A model generated the notes under the pieces. That model was not told the DNA's origin and did no database searches. It saw only the letters and a program-made list of their open reading frames with translations. From contig BSQZ01000070.1 of assembly GCA_033239005.1 (NCBI GenBank), positions 947,617 to 1,011,616 of the forward strand: 64,000 bases of DNA. Reading direction: 5' to 3'. The position numbers were made by a program, and so were the translations under genes. Positions 18,172 to 29,640 of the stretch are shown here, one piece after another. Each line of letters opens with the position of its first letter. Within the stretch, counting starts at the first letter, position 1. This DNA comes from Lamellibrachia satsuma (taxonomy: Eukaryota; Annelida; Polychaeta; Sabellida; Siboglinidae).

Positions 18172-19412
18172 ATGATGGCGCCGTGCAAACGGCAGTTAAA
18201 GGCCACACGGCACTTAATTTGTGGCAGTTGCAGTAACTGGGTGGACTTCGTCAAGTCTGGGTGCGAGAAGTCCTGGGCTGAGGTCCAGGCAGATAGTTTT
18301 AGTTTTGAGTGTAGGGGATGCGCGAAGATGAAGGAACTTGAGGTGGAGTTGGAAGAGCTGAGGCTGCTCGTTGTGGCAATGGTGGGAAGGGAACAGGGGA
18401 GTTGTGCCAGTAGTTCCGGTGGGGGAACAGTAGACGATAAAGTGGGGAAAGACACAAGAGATGCTAGGGAGAGCTCACATCAGCCTGGGAGGAAGCTGAG
18501 AGGAGGGACGGTGACAGGTCATAGGGAGACAGGACGTAAGGAGACGGGAAGGAAAGGAACGAGAGGGAGACAACCGGAGTGAAGGAGAGGGGAGTAGCGG
18601 AGACAGGAGGGAAGGAGAAGGGAGTGGGGGAGACGGGAGGGAAAACAACCGGAGTGAAGGAGAGGGGAGTAGGGGAGACAGGAGGGAAGGAGGAGGGAGT
18701 GGGGGAAACGGAAGGGAAAACAACCGGAGTGAAGGAGAGGGGAGTGGGGGAGACAGGAGGTCAGACAGGGTCAGGACAGAATGTGATGGAGGGGATCGAA
18801 AGGAAGATTTATTCTGCAGCAGTGATAGAGGGGGTGACGAAGAGAGCGAGGGTGTTTGTGGGGGATTCGATAGTTAGGAAGACCGACAGAGTCTTAAACA
18901 AGGGAGATGATGTGGTGGTCTGCTTGCCTGGAGCCAAAATAAAGGCGATAACTGAGAGGGTAAAAAACATCGTAGGCTCGGGTAAGGGTGGATCTGTTTT
19001 AGTACACGTAGGGACAAATAACGTAGAGAGGGAGGGTACAACTGCCATAGTTAGGAAATATAGGCAGTTGGTCAGAACACTAAAACAGACGCGGGTTGAG
19101 CAGGTAATACTGTCAGGGATTTTACCTGTAATGGACAGGAGGGGTCACAAATATCGAAATTGTCGGGGGATGGCAATTAACATGTTAGTCCAGAGGCTGT
19201 GTAGGGAAGAGGAAGTTGGATTTGTGGATTTATGGGGAAGTTTTGTTGGGACGGCTGATATGTACATGAAGGATGGCCTTCATTTAAGTGGAAAGGGGGC
19301 GGCAGTATTCGCGGACAAACTTTCAGCAGCAGTAGATAGCGACTTGGGTACAATGACAAATATTTTTGGAAGTAAACATTCGTTAAACTGGAAGTGCAGG
19401 GGTGTTACCTAG
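18172..19412 (+). pseudogene. LINE copy 2 ORF1: finger plus SGNH esterase, one frameshift
   Basis: Frame 18172-18582 gives the PHD-like finger (CGSC about residue 17, CRGC about residue 48) and a Leu-rich helix. A shift near 18578 passes to frame 18579-19412, which has Gly/Glu/Lys repeats (GVGETGGK type) and then the esterase blocks GDSIVRK, HVGTNN and KDGLHLSGKG. It has the same domain order as copy 1 ORF1, and the charged repeats lie in the same linker position. Confidence 0.88.
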
Positions 19413-19479
19413 AGGTGTCTCAAGCAGAACAAGAGGCCACTAGCACAGATAAACCAATTTCAAATCATCCGAAAAACAT

Positions 19480-22255
19480 CTCTGAAAAAGGTTATAGATG
19501 CGTATGTTTAAATTCAAGGAGCATAGTAAATAAGAAAAACGAATTAAACATTATGGTAGAAGATATTGACCCTCACATAATTGGTATAACTGAATCATGG
19601 GCCAACATAGATATAACAGATGCTGAATTAGGACTGACAGGATACGTAATGTTTAGGAAAGATCGAATAGGAAGAAGGGGCGTGGGAGTTATTTTATATG
19701 TTAAAGAATCTATTCAGGCTTATGAAATAAAACTAGAAAGGGAAGCAGATTGCGATGAAGCTGTTTGGTGCAAAATTGTTTCAGGAAATTCAAAATTAAC
19801 TATTGGATTAGTTTACCGAAGTCCAAACATAAACGAAGAGGACAACACAAAAATAAAAAAACGCTATAAAGGAAGTTAGTAAAGGGGAATGTATCATAAT
19901 GGGAGATTTTAACCATGGACACATACAATGGAATTCTCTAGAGAGCACAGGGATTGAGGATCAACAATTTCTATGTTTAATCCAGGATAGCTTTCTTACT
20001 CAGCACGTACTAGAACCAACCAGGGGAGAAAATGTATTAGATATAGTTTTCTCATCACAAAAAGAATTAGTGGACAATGTAAAAATATTTTAACCATTGG
20101 GTATTAGTGACCATAATCAAATACATTTTGACATCAATGTAAAATCAGAAAGTAAAAATAAGAAAACGTACAAGAGAAACTTCCACAAAGGTAACTACAA
20201 AGATATGAGAAAATACTTAGCAAAGCTAGATTGGAATAACATGCTGATGAATAAGACCGCAATTGAATGTTGGAATATTCTAAAATATGAAATTGAGAGT
20301 ATCATCGATAAATTTGTTCCCTTCCAAAAACAAGGAAAACGGTGTAGAAAGAAACACTTGTCAAAAGAAGCAATTAGAAAAATAATGCTAAAACAAACTA
20401 TGTGGAGGGTTTATAGGCGTACCAGAAAGGAAGAAGACTATGCAAAATACAAAGAGGCACTTAATGCAGCTACAACTGAAATCAGTCAATCTAAAAGAAG
20501 CTATGAGCAAAAACTGGCATGTAACATAAAAAATGACAGCAAGAGTTTTTATGCATATGTCAGGAGTAAACAAAACGTACAAGACAATGTTGGACCTCTA
20601 GAAGACAGTGCTGGAAATATAATATCACAGGGGTTTTTAATGGCGGAAGACCTAAATGGTTACTTAAGTTCAGTGTTTACCAAAGAAGATATTAGTTCAT
20701 TACCAGTTGCTGATGATAAATTTCAGGGGGCTAAATCTGACTATTTAGGACCGTTAGTTGTAACTCCAGAATTGGTAGCTAAGAAAATAAAGGCAATTAA
20801 GGATAACAAATCACCGGGAGTGGATGGGATTCCTCCAAAATTACTAATGGAAACAGTAGATCAAATCAGTATACCACTTGCAAGAGTCATTAAAAGAGGG
20901 ATTTGTTCCGTTTGAATGGAAAGAAGCAAACATCATACCATTATTTAAAAGGGTTCGAGAAATAAGTCAGAGAATTACAGACCAGTGAGTTTAACGTCAG
21001 TGATTTGTAAATTATTAGAAAGGTTAATTAAAGACCAGATGGTGGGCTTCCTCGTTAAGCATAAATTATTAAATTCATCTCAACATGGATTCCTTAAAGC
21101 GAGGTCATTCTTAACAAATATGTTATGTTTTTTGGAAGAAATCACTAAATGGATAGACGTGGGATCGCCAGTAGATATTATCTACTTAGATTTTCAGAAA
21201 GCTTTTGATAAAGTGCCACATCAAAGATTACTACTTAAATTAAAAGCCCATGGTATCGGGGATAGCATAACTGACTGGATAGAACAATGGCTGACTGACA
21301 GAAGACAACGAGTTGTAGTAGATGGAGAAGTTTCAAATTGGAAATCGGTTTTGAGTGGGGTACCTCAAGAATCAGTATTAGGACCTATATTATTCTTAAT
21401 TTATATCCATGACTTGGACGACAGTATAACAAGTAACGTGCTGAAATTTGCGGATGACACAAAACTGTTTAGAAAGGTTAATACTGATGGTGATAAACAA
21501 CATTTACAAAACGATATAGACAGATTAGTGAAATGGTCTGAGAAATGGCAGATGCTGTTCAATTTTGGGAAATGTAAATGCCTACATACAGGACATGGGA
21601 ACTTAAATGTAAACTATAAAATGGGAGATACTGTTCTGGGTACTACTGTAAAAGAAAATGACTTAGGAGTTACAATAAGCGCTGATATGAAAGTTTCAGA
21701 GCAGTGTGGTATTGCAGCTTCAAAGGGTAATCAAATTCTTGGATTGATTAGAAGAAACATAACATACAAGGGAAAAAGTTAATTATACCTCTTTATAAAG
21801 CAATAGTTAGACCTCATTTAGAATACTGTATACAAGCATGGAGACCATAACGTAAGAAGGATATAGATACCCTTGAACGCATACAAAGGAGAGCAATTAA
21901 AATGATTCCAGAACTTAGAGACCTTAGTTATGAAGAACGCCTGAAAGAATGTGGTTTAACAACTCTAGAGACAAGGAGGTTAAGAGGAGATCAGATTGAA
22001 GTTTTTAAGATATTGAATGGGTATGAAAATATTGATAGAAATATGTTTTTCTCACTCAAGAAGGACAGCAGAACTAGAGGACATGAGGTAAAATTAGTAA
22101 AGGATCAATGTAGGTTGGGCATCAGGAAGCACTCGTTCTCACAGAGGACAATAAATGAATGGAACAAATTGTCTACAGATTGTGTAACTGCTAGCAGCGT
22201 GAATATGTTTAAAAACAAGGTTGACACATATCTCAAGAGGGCGGGTTATAAGTAG
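19480..22255 (+). pseudogene. LINE copy 2 ORF2: endonuclease and reverse transcriptase, broken
   Basis: Endonuclease blocks (CLNSRSIVNKK, GITESWAN, IMGDFNHGHIQW, GISDHNQIHF) and reverse transcriptase blocks (KSPGVDGIPPKLL, SVICKLLE, IYLDFQKAFDKVPH, FADDTK, then MIPELRDLSYEERL and FSQRTINEWNKL) are spread over five open pieces. Breaks occur near 19880, at a stop around 20091, near 20910 and near 21780. The GVPQGSVLGP block reads GVPQESVLGP, a Gly-to-Glu change in a normally fixed motif. Confidence 0.9.
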
Positions 22256-22364
22256 GTGAACATTGTTGGACTCTCGATAAGCCAATGGCTTCCTTGTCCA
22301 CTTGCCATCTGGGCCTTTGGCTTGGATGGCAAATCTTGTTAAATCTTGTTAAATCTTGTTAAAT

Positions 22365-23999
22365 GTCATGAGTGCAGCCGCAGGCGTGCTCAGGGCCCCT
22401 TGTGAGGTTTATATAGTGCTGCGTCCAATGTGTTCGAACCCTGGATCCACCCACTATACGAGCAGTAGGCCTAGATATAATAAGGTGCTGGATGCGAGTT
22501 AGTTGAGAAAAACAAAGATGTACCACACATACGCCACCCACTGGTTCAGCTAAAGACCTTGTGACGACACCTAGCGAGTTAGTGGTGGGTCGCTCGGTGC
22601 ACTATGCGAGCGTCTAGATTATGCCGTTGCTCTTCCCAGTAGCAGTTTGCGCATGGTTGCGCGCGCAAATGACTTTGTTTCCGCTTCGTTTCCCGGAATG
22701 CAACGCAGACCAGGTTCCGGGTTATCATTGTGATATTCTAGGTGTGACCTCCATTTTGGAGCTTGCGCGAAATTTCGGGAAACAACTGTAACTACTACAG
22801 GAGGCCGCTAATGCTTGATTCCGTCGATAGCGATACATGTTAGCGTTATATTCCGTTAACTATGAATGGGGGCTATATATTACATGTTCTAGTGTAAACG
22901 TGTGGAAGTGTAAATGATATTCACGATGTTCACCAGAAACTTAACTATAAATACAACATAGGCATTATTAAAGGTTCACACATTTTATTAACGGAAGTAA
23001 TCAAGTTTTCTCTTTGAAGCACTATTATAGTCACCATGGCAACGCATTGTCTATTGTTTTTATTTTCGCAATTTGACGTTGCGGATTTAATCGTCCGTGG
23101 CTTGCTTTCTTGGCAAATTCCTTCGATGTTCGTTTCACGGACGTTTTGGTGATTCGGCTTCCTCCGCAAATCGAACAAAACACAGAACACACACAGAGAA
23201 CAGACACGTAAGACGTATAGACAAGCAACATTTCGTCCCGTCCACCACAATCACAACAATCAGGATAGGCAACAGGCCCGCAGTTGGCCCCACGCCCGTA
23301 CACCCGTACAACTCGCTAAGTTATAATATATTGATATCTTTAACGCACTATACTATTTTTGGTTTTAGAAAACGTATGTCATTAAAAATCATTTGATAAA
23401 ATGTGTGCGCATTTATATCAATATTGTTAATGGACTCATGTAGTCTAGAATGGCAAGAATATTTTATTGTGTAAATTGGTGTCTTGATATCTTTTTTATT
23501 TATATTTGGTCAGTTGCTATTTTTTATATTATATTAAATTGAAAATCTTATTTAATGAATTTTTAATTTAATTTAATGAAATGCCAATTTCATTTACATT
23601 GCTAATTTATTTGTTATTATAATTATAATTTATTTATATAAATGATTTGCAAATTTATTTAGTTTATTTTGTGAGTCCACCTCCCACCAGTCCAACCTCC
23701 CACCAAATTTTAAGACAAAACTCCCACCTCCTGCATCAGGCTCAGTTAGTCAAAAGACGACAGACACCTCACAGGCACATCTAGTTTATGAACTAGATTT
23801 CACAAACTACAAAGATATAAAGACATATGCACATTACCGACGTTCTATACAAATCGTCAAAAAATAATACAGTATATATGGATGGATCCATATAGTTACA
23901 TGTCATAACTAACTGCATCGCCAATTATGGCGTCATTTTTTGTTGTCGACAAAAATAGCGTCGTTTTATGTGTCCCATATTTGGTACGAAGGCGTGACG
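22365..23999. other. Non-coding segment after LINE copy 2
   Basis: No gene could be supported. A CpG-containing, promoter-like segment lies at 22640-22790; beyond 23400 the DNA is very AT-rich. Short open frames near 22950-23400 have no recognisable content. Confidence 0.5.
22640..22790 (+). promoter_or_regulatory. Candidate CpG promoter (NRF1-, E2F- and YY1-like sites)
   Basis: TTTGCGCATGGTTGCGCGCG (NRF1-like) near 22646, TTTCCCGGAATGC near 22690, and CTCCATTTTGGAG with a YY1-like core at 22751 cluster in an otherwise AT-rich region. It could be a start region for the ABCC gene about 20 kb downstream or for an unseen gene; no transcript evidence is available. Confidence 0.35.
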
Positions 24000-24150
24000 C
24001 TCGCGTCACATGGTCGCGGGAAAAGCCAAAATACTCGGTATGCAAATGACGTGGCCGAGTTTGTTTACCTTCATATCGACCAATGAATGTCTTTACATTA
24101 TGGGCGCGGGAAATATTTAATTCCGACGCTTTTGTGATTGTACGAAGGTG
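24000..24150 (+). promoter_or_regulatory. Candidate promoter with octamer, CRE-like, CCAAT and E2F-like sites plus splice donor
   Basis: ATGCAAAT at 24040-24047 overlaps TGACGT at 24047-24052. GACCAATGA is at 24079-24087, and GCGCGGGAAA at 24104-24113. A consensus donor AAG/GTGAGT is at 24145-24153, so a non-coding first exon could end at 24147. This is inferred from motif layout only. Confidence 0.35.
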
Positions 24151-25810
24151 AGTAAATTTTGTTTTGCTTAAACTTGTTAAAAAGTACATATGATATAAAG
24201 AAGAATTTTATAGGAATAAAAAAGAACAGTATTATAATTACTTAGCTTTAAAATGATGTGCATATTATTGCAGTGCACAACTGCCGTTTTTCAGAAAAAC
24301 GTGGGCAACATGACCCGGTGTGCGCTAATTTGTCATGTTTTGTCGTTCGGAAGCTACGGTCGGTGGCTTCGAGTGAACGAATATTTTAAAGACAATTCGT
24401 CGCATTGCAATCCGTTGATATTGGTATTCCTGCAGTTAAATAATTGCATGTTTTGTTGACAAAAATTATTATAAATGTATTATTTTTGTCTATCCGTCAA
24501 TATTTTTATGTAAAACATCACGACAGGTAAATTAATGCAAGATGATTTGACAGAATCATGGACATGTGGTCATCTGCAATGCGCGAATATGAAATCTTTC
24601 CGAAGAATCCGAGCAATCCACATTTCAACAATTAATTGCTGGCACATTTTGTTTATAGCATTTGTTATATATGTAATTCTGTAGTTTGTGTAGCAGTATT
24701 TACTAGTTGTTATGTCAGAAATTATGTTTTATTGTTTTCTTTGTTGCGTTTTACTGAATACCTTTTTTACTGATTATATAATTTGTAAAATGTAATAACT
24801 GGTGTGAGTTGTGCAGTTTGTATATACCTATATGTTCGGTCGCCTTCCGGTTATTACTGTTAAAAACCAAGTAATAATTTGTTAAAGATGCACATACTTT
24901 TCACTTTAATATTTGATTATGCATATTTTATACTTAATATCTGCCACTATGTGTGATTTGTTAATTTTTATTTGCAGTGATCATTTATTCCAACTTGAAT
25001 ATTTTCTTAATTATCGTTATTTTATTTTACACATTATTTGACATCTTAGATTTTAGAAGATCCAGTTTTTATTTGTGCAAGATTTACTGTTATAAAATGT
25101 ACTTTTGATATTTTATCATCTGATAATATCAGATATATAATATTATAATTATTAATTTAATTATTCAAAAGTATTTTGTGTTACAGGTAAAGGTTTTCAA
25201 CAGCAACTTGTGTGTACAGACTTCAGCTAGTTTGTGATTTATATGGATTGCAATCGGCTGTTACGATACAAATGAATCGAATGATGAACACCTTGGAGAT
25301 AACACTGCATGCATTATTGCAACATCATATAAGAGTTGATCTCAGGACAACAGTTCCTTTCTTCAGTGAAGATTTGAGATAGATTCATCGTCCATCGTGA
25401 TCATTCAAAGTGATCAATTCTGGTTTTGACAAATGTGCTGTCGTCTACGATAACCATATACTCTTACAAATGGAAAGTGTTGCCATACACTCATCTAACA
25501 TGATAAACAAAATCATGAGCTTGATGGTGAGACAGTGTGCTTGTGGAACATTGACACACTATTGCATTTGCCTGCAAGAAATAAAAAATATGACGAATGT
25601 AGATAGGCATTGGCATTGTCTGAAGAAACGTATGTACATATAGAAATAAATAGTTGCTTTTGAATAACATGCTATAACCTTTTCATAATTAATACATGAA
25701 ATATGAAATGTGAAATATGTACAATTAACTGTAATATAATCTAAACACATACAATTATTTTGATGCCCCTAGCCCTGTATGGGATGACCAACTTATTACC
25801 ATGCTATCAC
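24151..25810. other. AT-rich non-coding stretch
   Basis: No coding frame has recognisable content, and no repeat stands out by eye. It could be intron if the candidate promoter at 24.0-24.15 kb is real. Confidence 0.5.
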
Positions 25811-26215
25811 TCCCTGTAAATAGTTCAAGTGTGAAATGCAGTTAAACTAATTAGCTAATGTAAAATTACATGGTCACATACTATTCCAGTTGATAAATTG
25901 ACATTTTCCATCCATTAAAAGTTAAATAGGCCAATTACTTATTAAATAACAGCTAAATTAGCCCATTAATCCACGTAAATAGGTCAAATGTAAAATGTAG
26001 TTCAATTAATTAGATCATCAAAAATATGGATTTACCAAGTCACATGACACTAAAGTAGATACATTGACAATTTCCATCCCATAAAGGATTAATAAACCCA
26101 TTTACTAATTAATTACAACCAATTAATGACATTACTCCACGTAAATAGGTCAAAGGTTAAATGTAGGTCAACTAATTAGGTCATGTCAAGGTCATATATT
26201 ATTAACATTAGTTTC
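25811..26215 (+). repeat. About 160-bp tandem repeat, 2.5 copies
   Basis: Units begin at 25811, 25970 and 26136 with TCC(C/A)(T/C)GTAAATAG, followed by TCAA.T.AAATG.AG and AATTAG.TCAT. The copies are diverged. Confidence 0.8.
26147..26159 (+). promoter_or_regulatory. DR1-type nuclear receptor element
   Basis: AGGTCA-A-AGGTTA lies in the last unit of the 160-bp repeat; further AGGTCA half-sites follow within 50 bp. It fits HNF4/RXR/COUP binding by consensus only. Confidence 0.3.
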
Positions 26216-26838
26216 TGGGTCATATACCTTTTATTTCACATCAATATGTTCAATACATTAAAAACTATTGCTATTTTCATATAAATGAAATACAGTCCTC
26301 AGCATTCCGGGTCACAAGAAATGGACCCAAATTGTATAGACATCAATGCTAATTTTCAGAGATCAAAAAGTGGAATAACTTCGGAAATAATGTAGATATC
26401 AACAAAATTCCAAAAGTGTTATAAACTTCATAGGACACTCTATCCTGTGGATCCATTTAAATGACCATCTGATCGATTTGAATTTTTTGTTGATATACCT
26501 ACCTAAGGCTAAGTATATTAAAAAAATAGTTTTATCATAATTTAAATACTTATGTCTTATAGAGTATGTTATGTCATTTATTACCCAAAGTAGTCCCCAG
26601 AAGAAAAAGCAAAACAACCTAAACGAAGCTACACACGCATCAACGACACGAAGAGTAGCTGTCAATGGTGCCGCCATCAACCAGCGCATGACAGACAAAG
26701 ATGTCCAGCTAAATATGTTGTACGTGTGGAAAACACGGTCACTTCCAAGTTGTTTGTCGCGGCAGTACAAACAAGAGATACAGCAGCGAAGTCCATGAAA
26801 TAAAGAGGCAGGACTTCCCATTTCTGGGGAAAATCATC
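26216..26838. other. Non-coding stretch, no recognised content
   Basis: Open frames of 75-140 codons exist on both strands around 26400-26820, but I recognise no domain, and the two strands overlap each other. Confidence 0.4.
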
Positions 26839-27625
26839 GAAGGAACATATATGCCGAGGGGTGAAATACTAAAGCGCTTTTGGCGATCCTACGGACACAC
26901 ACACGTTTTGGTTATTAAGCAGCAATGAACCAACAAACTCATATATCAAATAAACTTCACATTTGAACGTAATTAGGTAAATTAATCTACCTGCTGCCCA
27001 CAGTAAACACACACGAGGGTGTGGACAAATGTGTTGGTTACTGGTACTCTCGATGTCCAATCAGCTGAGTTTTTTTCCCTCGGCCTAAGCCTAAAATGAC
27101 TATACTGTGGGTGACGTGTTGTCCATTGAAACGCGAGTGAACGCCGACTGAACACATATTCTGTCGGTTCACCGACATTGAACTGGTGGCGTCACTGGGT
27201 CAGACTGGGACAGGTGATATCCAGCTCTCGTCGATAAAGCGCACAGTCTGCGTGAGTGTGCCTGTGTGTAGTTGAAACCACGCACCAACCGAACTCCGTG
27301 TGCTACCTATGATAACGAACGATCTGTTGACATACCCGGAACAAAGATGTCGACCATAATATGGTGGAACTCGGTGTGTCGAAACTCGTCCGTAGACTAC
27401 GCTTTCTGGGTAAGTCGTGGGTGCGTGCAAGCGTCCATGAGTGCAGTTTGACTTTACAGTCCGCGTGCCCGTCTACCACGGACTGTCGCAAGACAAACTG
27501 TGTCCGGGAAATATACCCTTGTCTTTGCATAAAAACACTGATCACTACCTAACTTTCAATGATCCAGCATGGCCATATCGTATTGGCAAGAATAGAACTA
27601 GTTGTAGCTTAAATTGGTACACGCA
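26839..27625 (+). repeat. Repeat family B, copy 1 (about 0.79 kb)
   Basis: It starts at GGAACATATATGCC (CATATATGCC at 26846) and ends in the single 82-bp-type unit TGATCCAGCATGGCCATATCGTATTGGCAAGA near 27558-27590. It matches 28913-29640 closely. It is non-coding and contains the palindromic GTCGGTTCACCGAC near 27164. Confidence 0.85.
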
Positions 27626-28919
27626 GCATCACAACTGACTGGGATTTCGTCAGTTATGTACATTGGTTTATATGTCACAACATTAATTTAATTGACACAC
27701 CCGAGATCACGGCTGACGTTTGAGATGAATGGTGAACGCTTCCATAATAACACGCTGCCACTGCTTCGTTGGCCACTTGCCATGTTGGGTTTTATTGTTG
27801 CTTTGGATGGAATTTTATTAATGCTTTTTAAATTATTTCGTTGGTGTTGGTTCATTCCCTTATCTCCAGACGTCACATTGACCCTTCTCATCCTGACGGG
27901 TCCAAAGAAGGCAAACATATGTTAAGCATGTTGTGTCAGGGTGACAAAGACAAATCTTTCCAGTGTCCAACATAAAGTGGCAGGTATCGCCGATGACATA
28001 TTGACTTCGGCGCATTCACGTAAAGGGTACACGCAAAATCCCAAGGATAAAATATAAATGTTCCAATTGTGTGAATAATGTTATTTCTCAACACAATAGA
28101 TTATATTACATTGACATTGACATTTTAGGAACATAATGTACATAGATTTCCTAAAAAGTGGTATCCTGGTTTAGCTGTAAAATTAACACTCTGGTGAGGA
28201 CATTTCTTTAACGCAAAATGTTCTATTATGATATCAGGAATGTGTTAACTATTCTTACGTGTAATTGCAGTAGTGAATAAAACAATATAATACAATAAGA
28301 CAAACAACCTTTGCGCCGAAATCCCAGAGAAACCGAACAGCAGTGCGTCGAAGCTATATAGCTAAGTAATATCTAATCGAGTTATTACGTTTAAATCACT
28401 AACTTGAATGAGGAGCTAAGGAGGATAAGCGACGACATTGTCTGACAGCAGCTGTCACACTGTCTAGCAAACAATGTTCACACGGCATTGATACATATGA
28501 ACACAAATATATTTACTTACAGTTCCAAGACCCTATAAAGAGTACATGGGTGAATTTCAGGTTGTTAAAATACAATATTAGTAGTATTAAATCATGTACT
28601 TCTAAATTGTGGTGTCCATTTTCTTTGAAGTGTATTTTACATTAGACATGTTGTGTGCTTCCAGTGATTGTTCCTGAATGTATACATTGCTCAAGTGTAT
28701 GATTTGATGAATTAGTAGTTAGAACATCGGATTCCCAACCAAGAGACCCCGGGTACGAATCCTCCCGCTGCCGGTGCGAAGCTTGGGCAATTTCGCTCAC
28801 TCCACAGTTCTCCTTTTCAATCATCTGCATAAATTAGTGAACGAGAAGTCTTCGCGCTGTAGTTGCAACATGGCCGAATGACTCCCAATCGAGTCGAGTC
28901 TAATTTGTGTTGGAAGAAA
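27626..28919 (+). repeat. Repeat block A, copy 1 (about 1.29 kb)
   Basis: It begins GCATCACAACTGACTGGGAT and is nearly identical to 38148-39427. It includes a 77-codon frame (27692-27925) with a hydrophobic middle, repeated with one residue changed (Leu to Met) in the other copy, and a tRNA-derived SINE at its 3' part. The frame may be chance; no family is recognised. Confidence 0.88.
28690..28905 (+). mobile_element. tRNA-derived SINE-like element, copy 1
   Basis: A tRNA-like head contains TTAGTAGTTAGAAC (A-box-like) and GGGTACGAATCCT (B box, 28751-28763) about 40 bases later. It is followed by a non-tRNA body (GCCGGTGCGAAGCTTGGG...). A second copy is embedded at the same position of repeat block A near 39.2 kb. 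Confidence 0.6.
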
Positions 28920-29640
28920 CATATATGCCAGGAGTGAAGTGTTAAAGCGTTTTAGCGATCTTACGGACAAACACACGTTTTGCTTATTATACAGCAATGA
29001 ACCGACAAACTCATTTTATATTAAATTAACTTCACATTTGAACGTAATTGGATAAATTAATCTACCTGATGCCCACAATCAACACACACGAGGGTGTGGA
29101 CAAAGGTGCTGGTTACTGGTACTCTCGATGTCCAATGAGCTGAGTTTTTTTCGCTCGGCCTAAACCTAAAATGAGTATACTGTGGGTGACGTGTTGCCCA
29201 TTGAAACGCGAGTGAACGCCGACTGAACACATATTCTGTCGGTTCACTGACATTGAACTGGTGGGGTCACTGGGTCAGACTGGGACATGTGATATCTAGC
29301 GCTCGTCGATAAAGCGCACAGTCTGCGTGAGTGTGCCTGTGTGTAGTTGAAACCACGCACCAACCGAACTCCGTGTGCTACCTATGATAACGAACGATCT
29401 GTTGACATACCCGGAACGAAGATGTCGACCATAATATGGTGGAACTCGGTGTGTGGAAATTCGTCTGTAGACTACGCTTTCTGGGTAAGTCGTGGGTGCG
29501 TGCATGCGTCCATGCGTGCAGTTTGACTTCACAGTCCGCGTGCCCGTCTGCCACGGACTGGTGCAAGACAAATTGTGTCCGGGAAATATACCCTTGTCTT
29601 TGCCTAAAAACACTGATCACTACCTAACTTTCAATGATCC
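28913..29640 (+). repeat. Repeat family B, copy 2
   Basis: It has the same content as 26839-27625, with minor differences, and runs directly into the 82-bp satellite. The satellite unit equals the last 82 bp of B. Confidence 0.87.

Larger units (their letters stand above)
17430..22364 (+). mobile_element. CR1/L2-like LINE, copy 2, decayed
   Basis: It belongs to the same family as copy 1, in opposite orientation. It has a 5' UTR, ORF1 with finger and esterase, ORF2 with endonuclease and reverse transcriptase, and a 3' end with the same LINE tail (GACTCTCGATAAGCCAATGG) and three copies of AAATCTTGTT (22331-22360). The 5' limit is approximate, from resemblance to the copy 1 start. Multiple frameshifts and stops show it is older or more damaged than copy 1. 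Confidence 0.9.
26846..29640 (+). repeat. 2.07-kb tandem unit, arrangement B-A-B'
   Basis: The block starting CATATATGCC recurs at 26846 and 28920, a period of 2074 bp, with block A (27626-28919) between. A third copy of A plus the start of B lies at 38148-39655 in the same orientation. Confidence 0.85.

Noticed and set aside
26399..26821. 140-codon minus-strand frame and a 75-codon plus-strand frame
   Set aside because: They overlap each other and neither shows a recognisable domain or splice context.
28690..28770. A functional tRNA gene
   Set aside because: Only A- and B-box-like parts are recognisable; no cloverleaf with acceptor stem was found, and the copy is embedded in a repeat, so a SINE is the better call.
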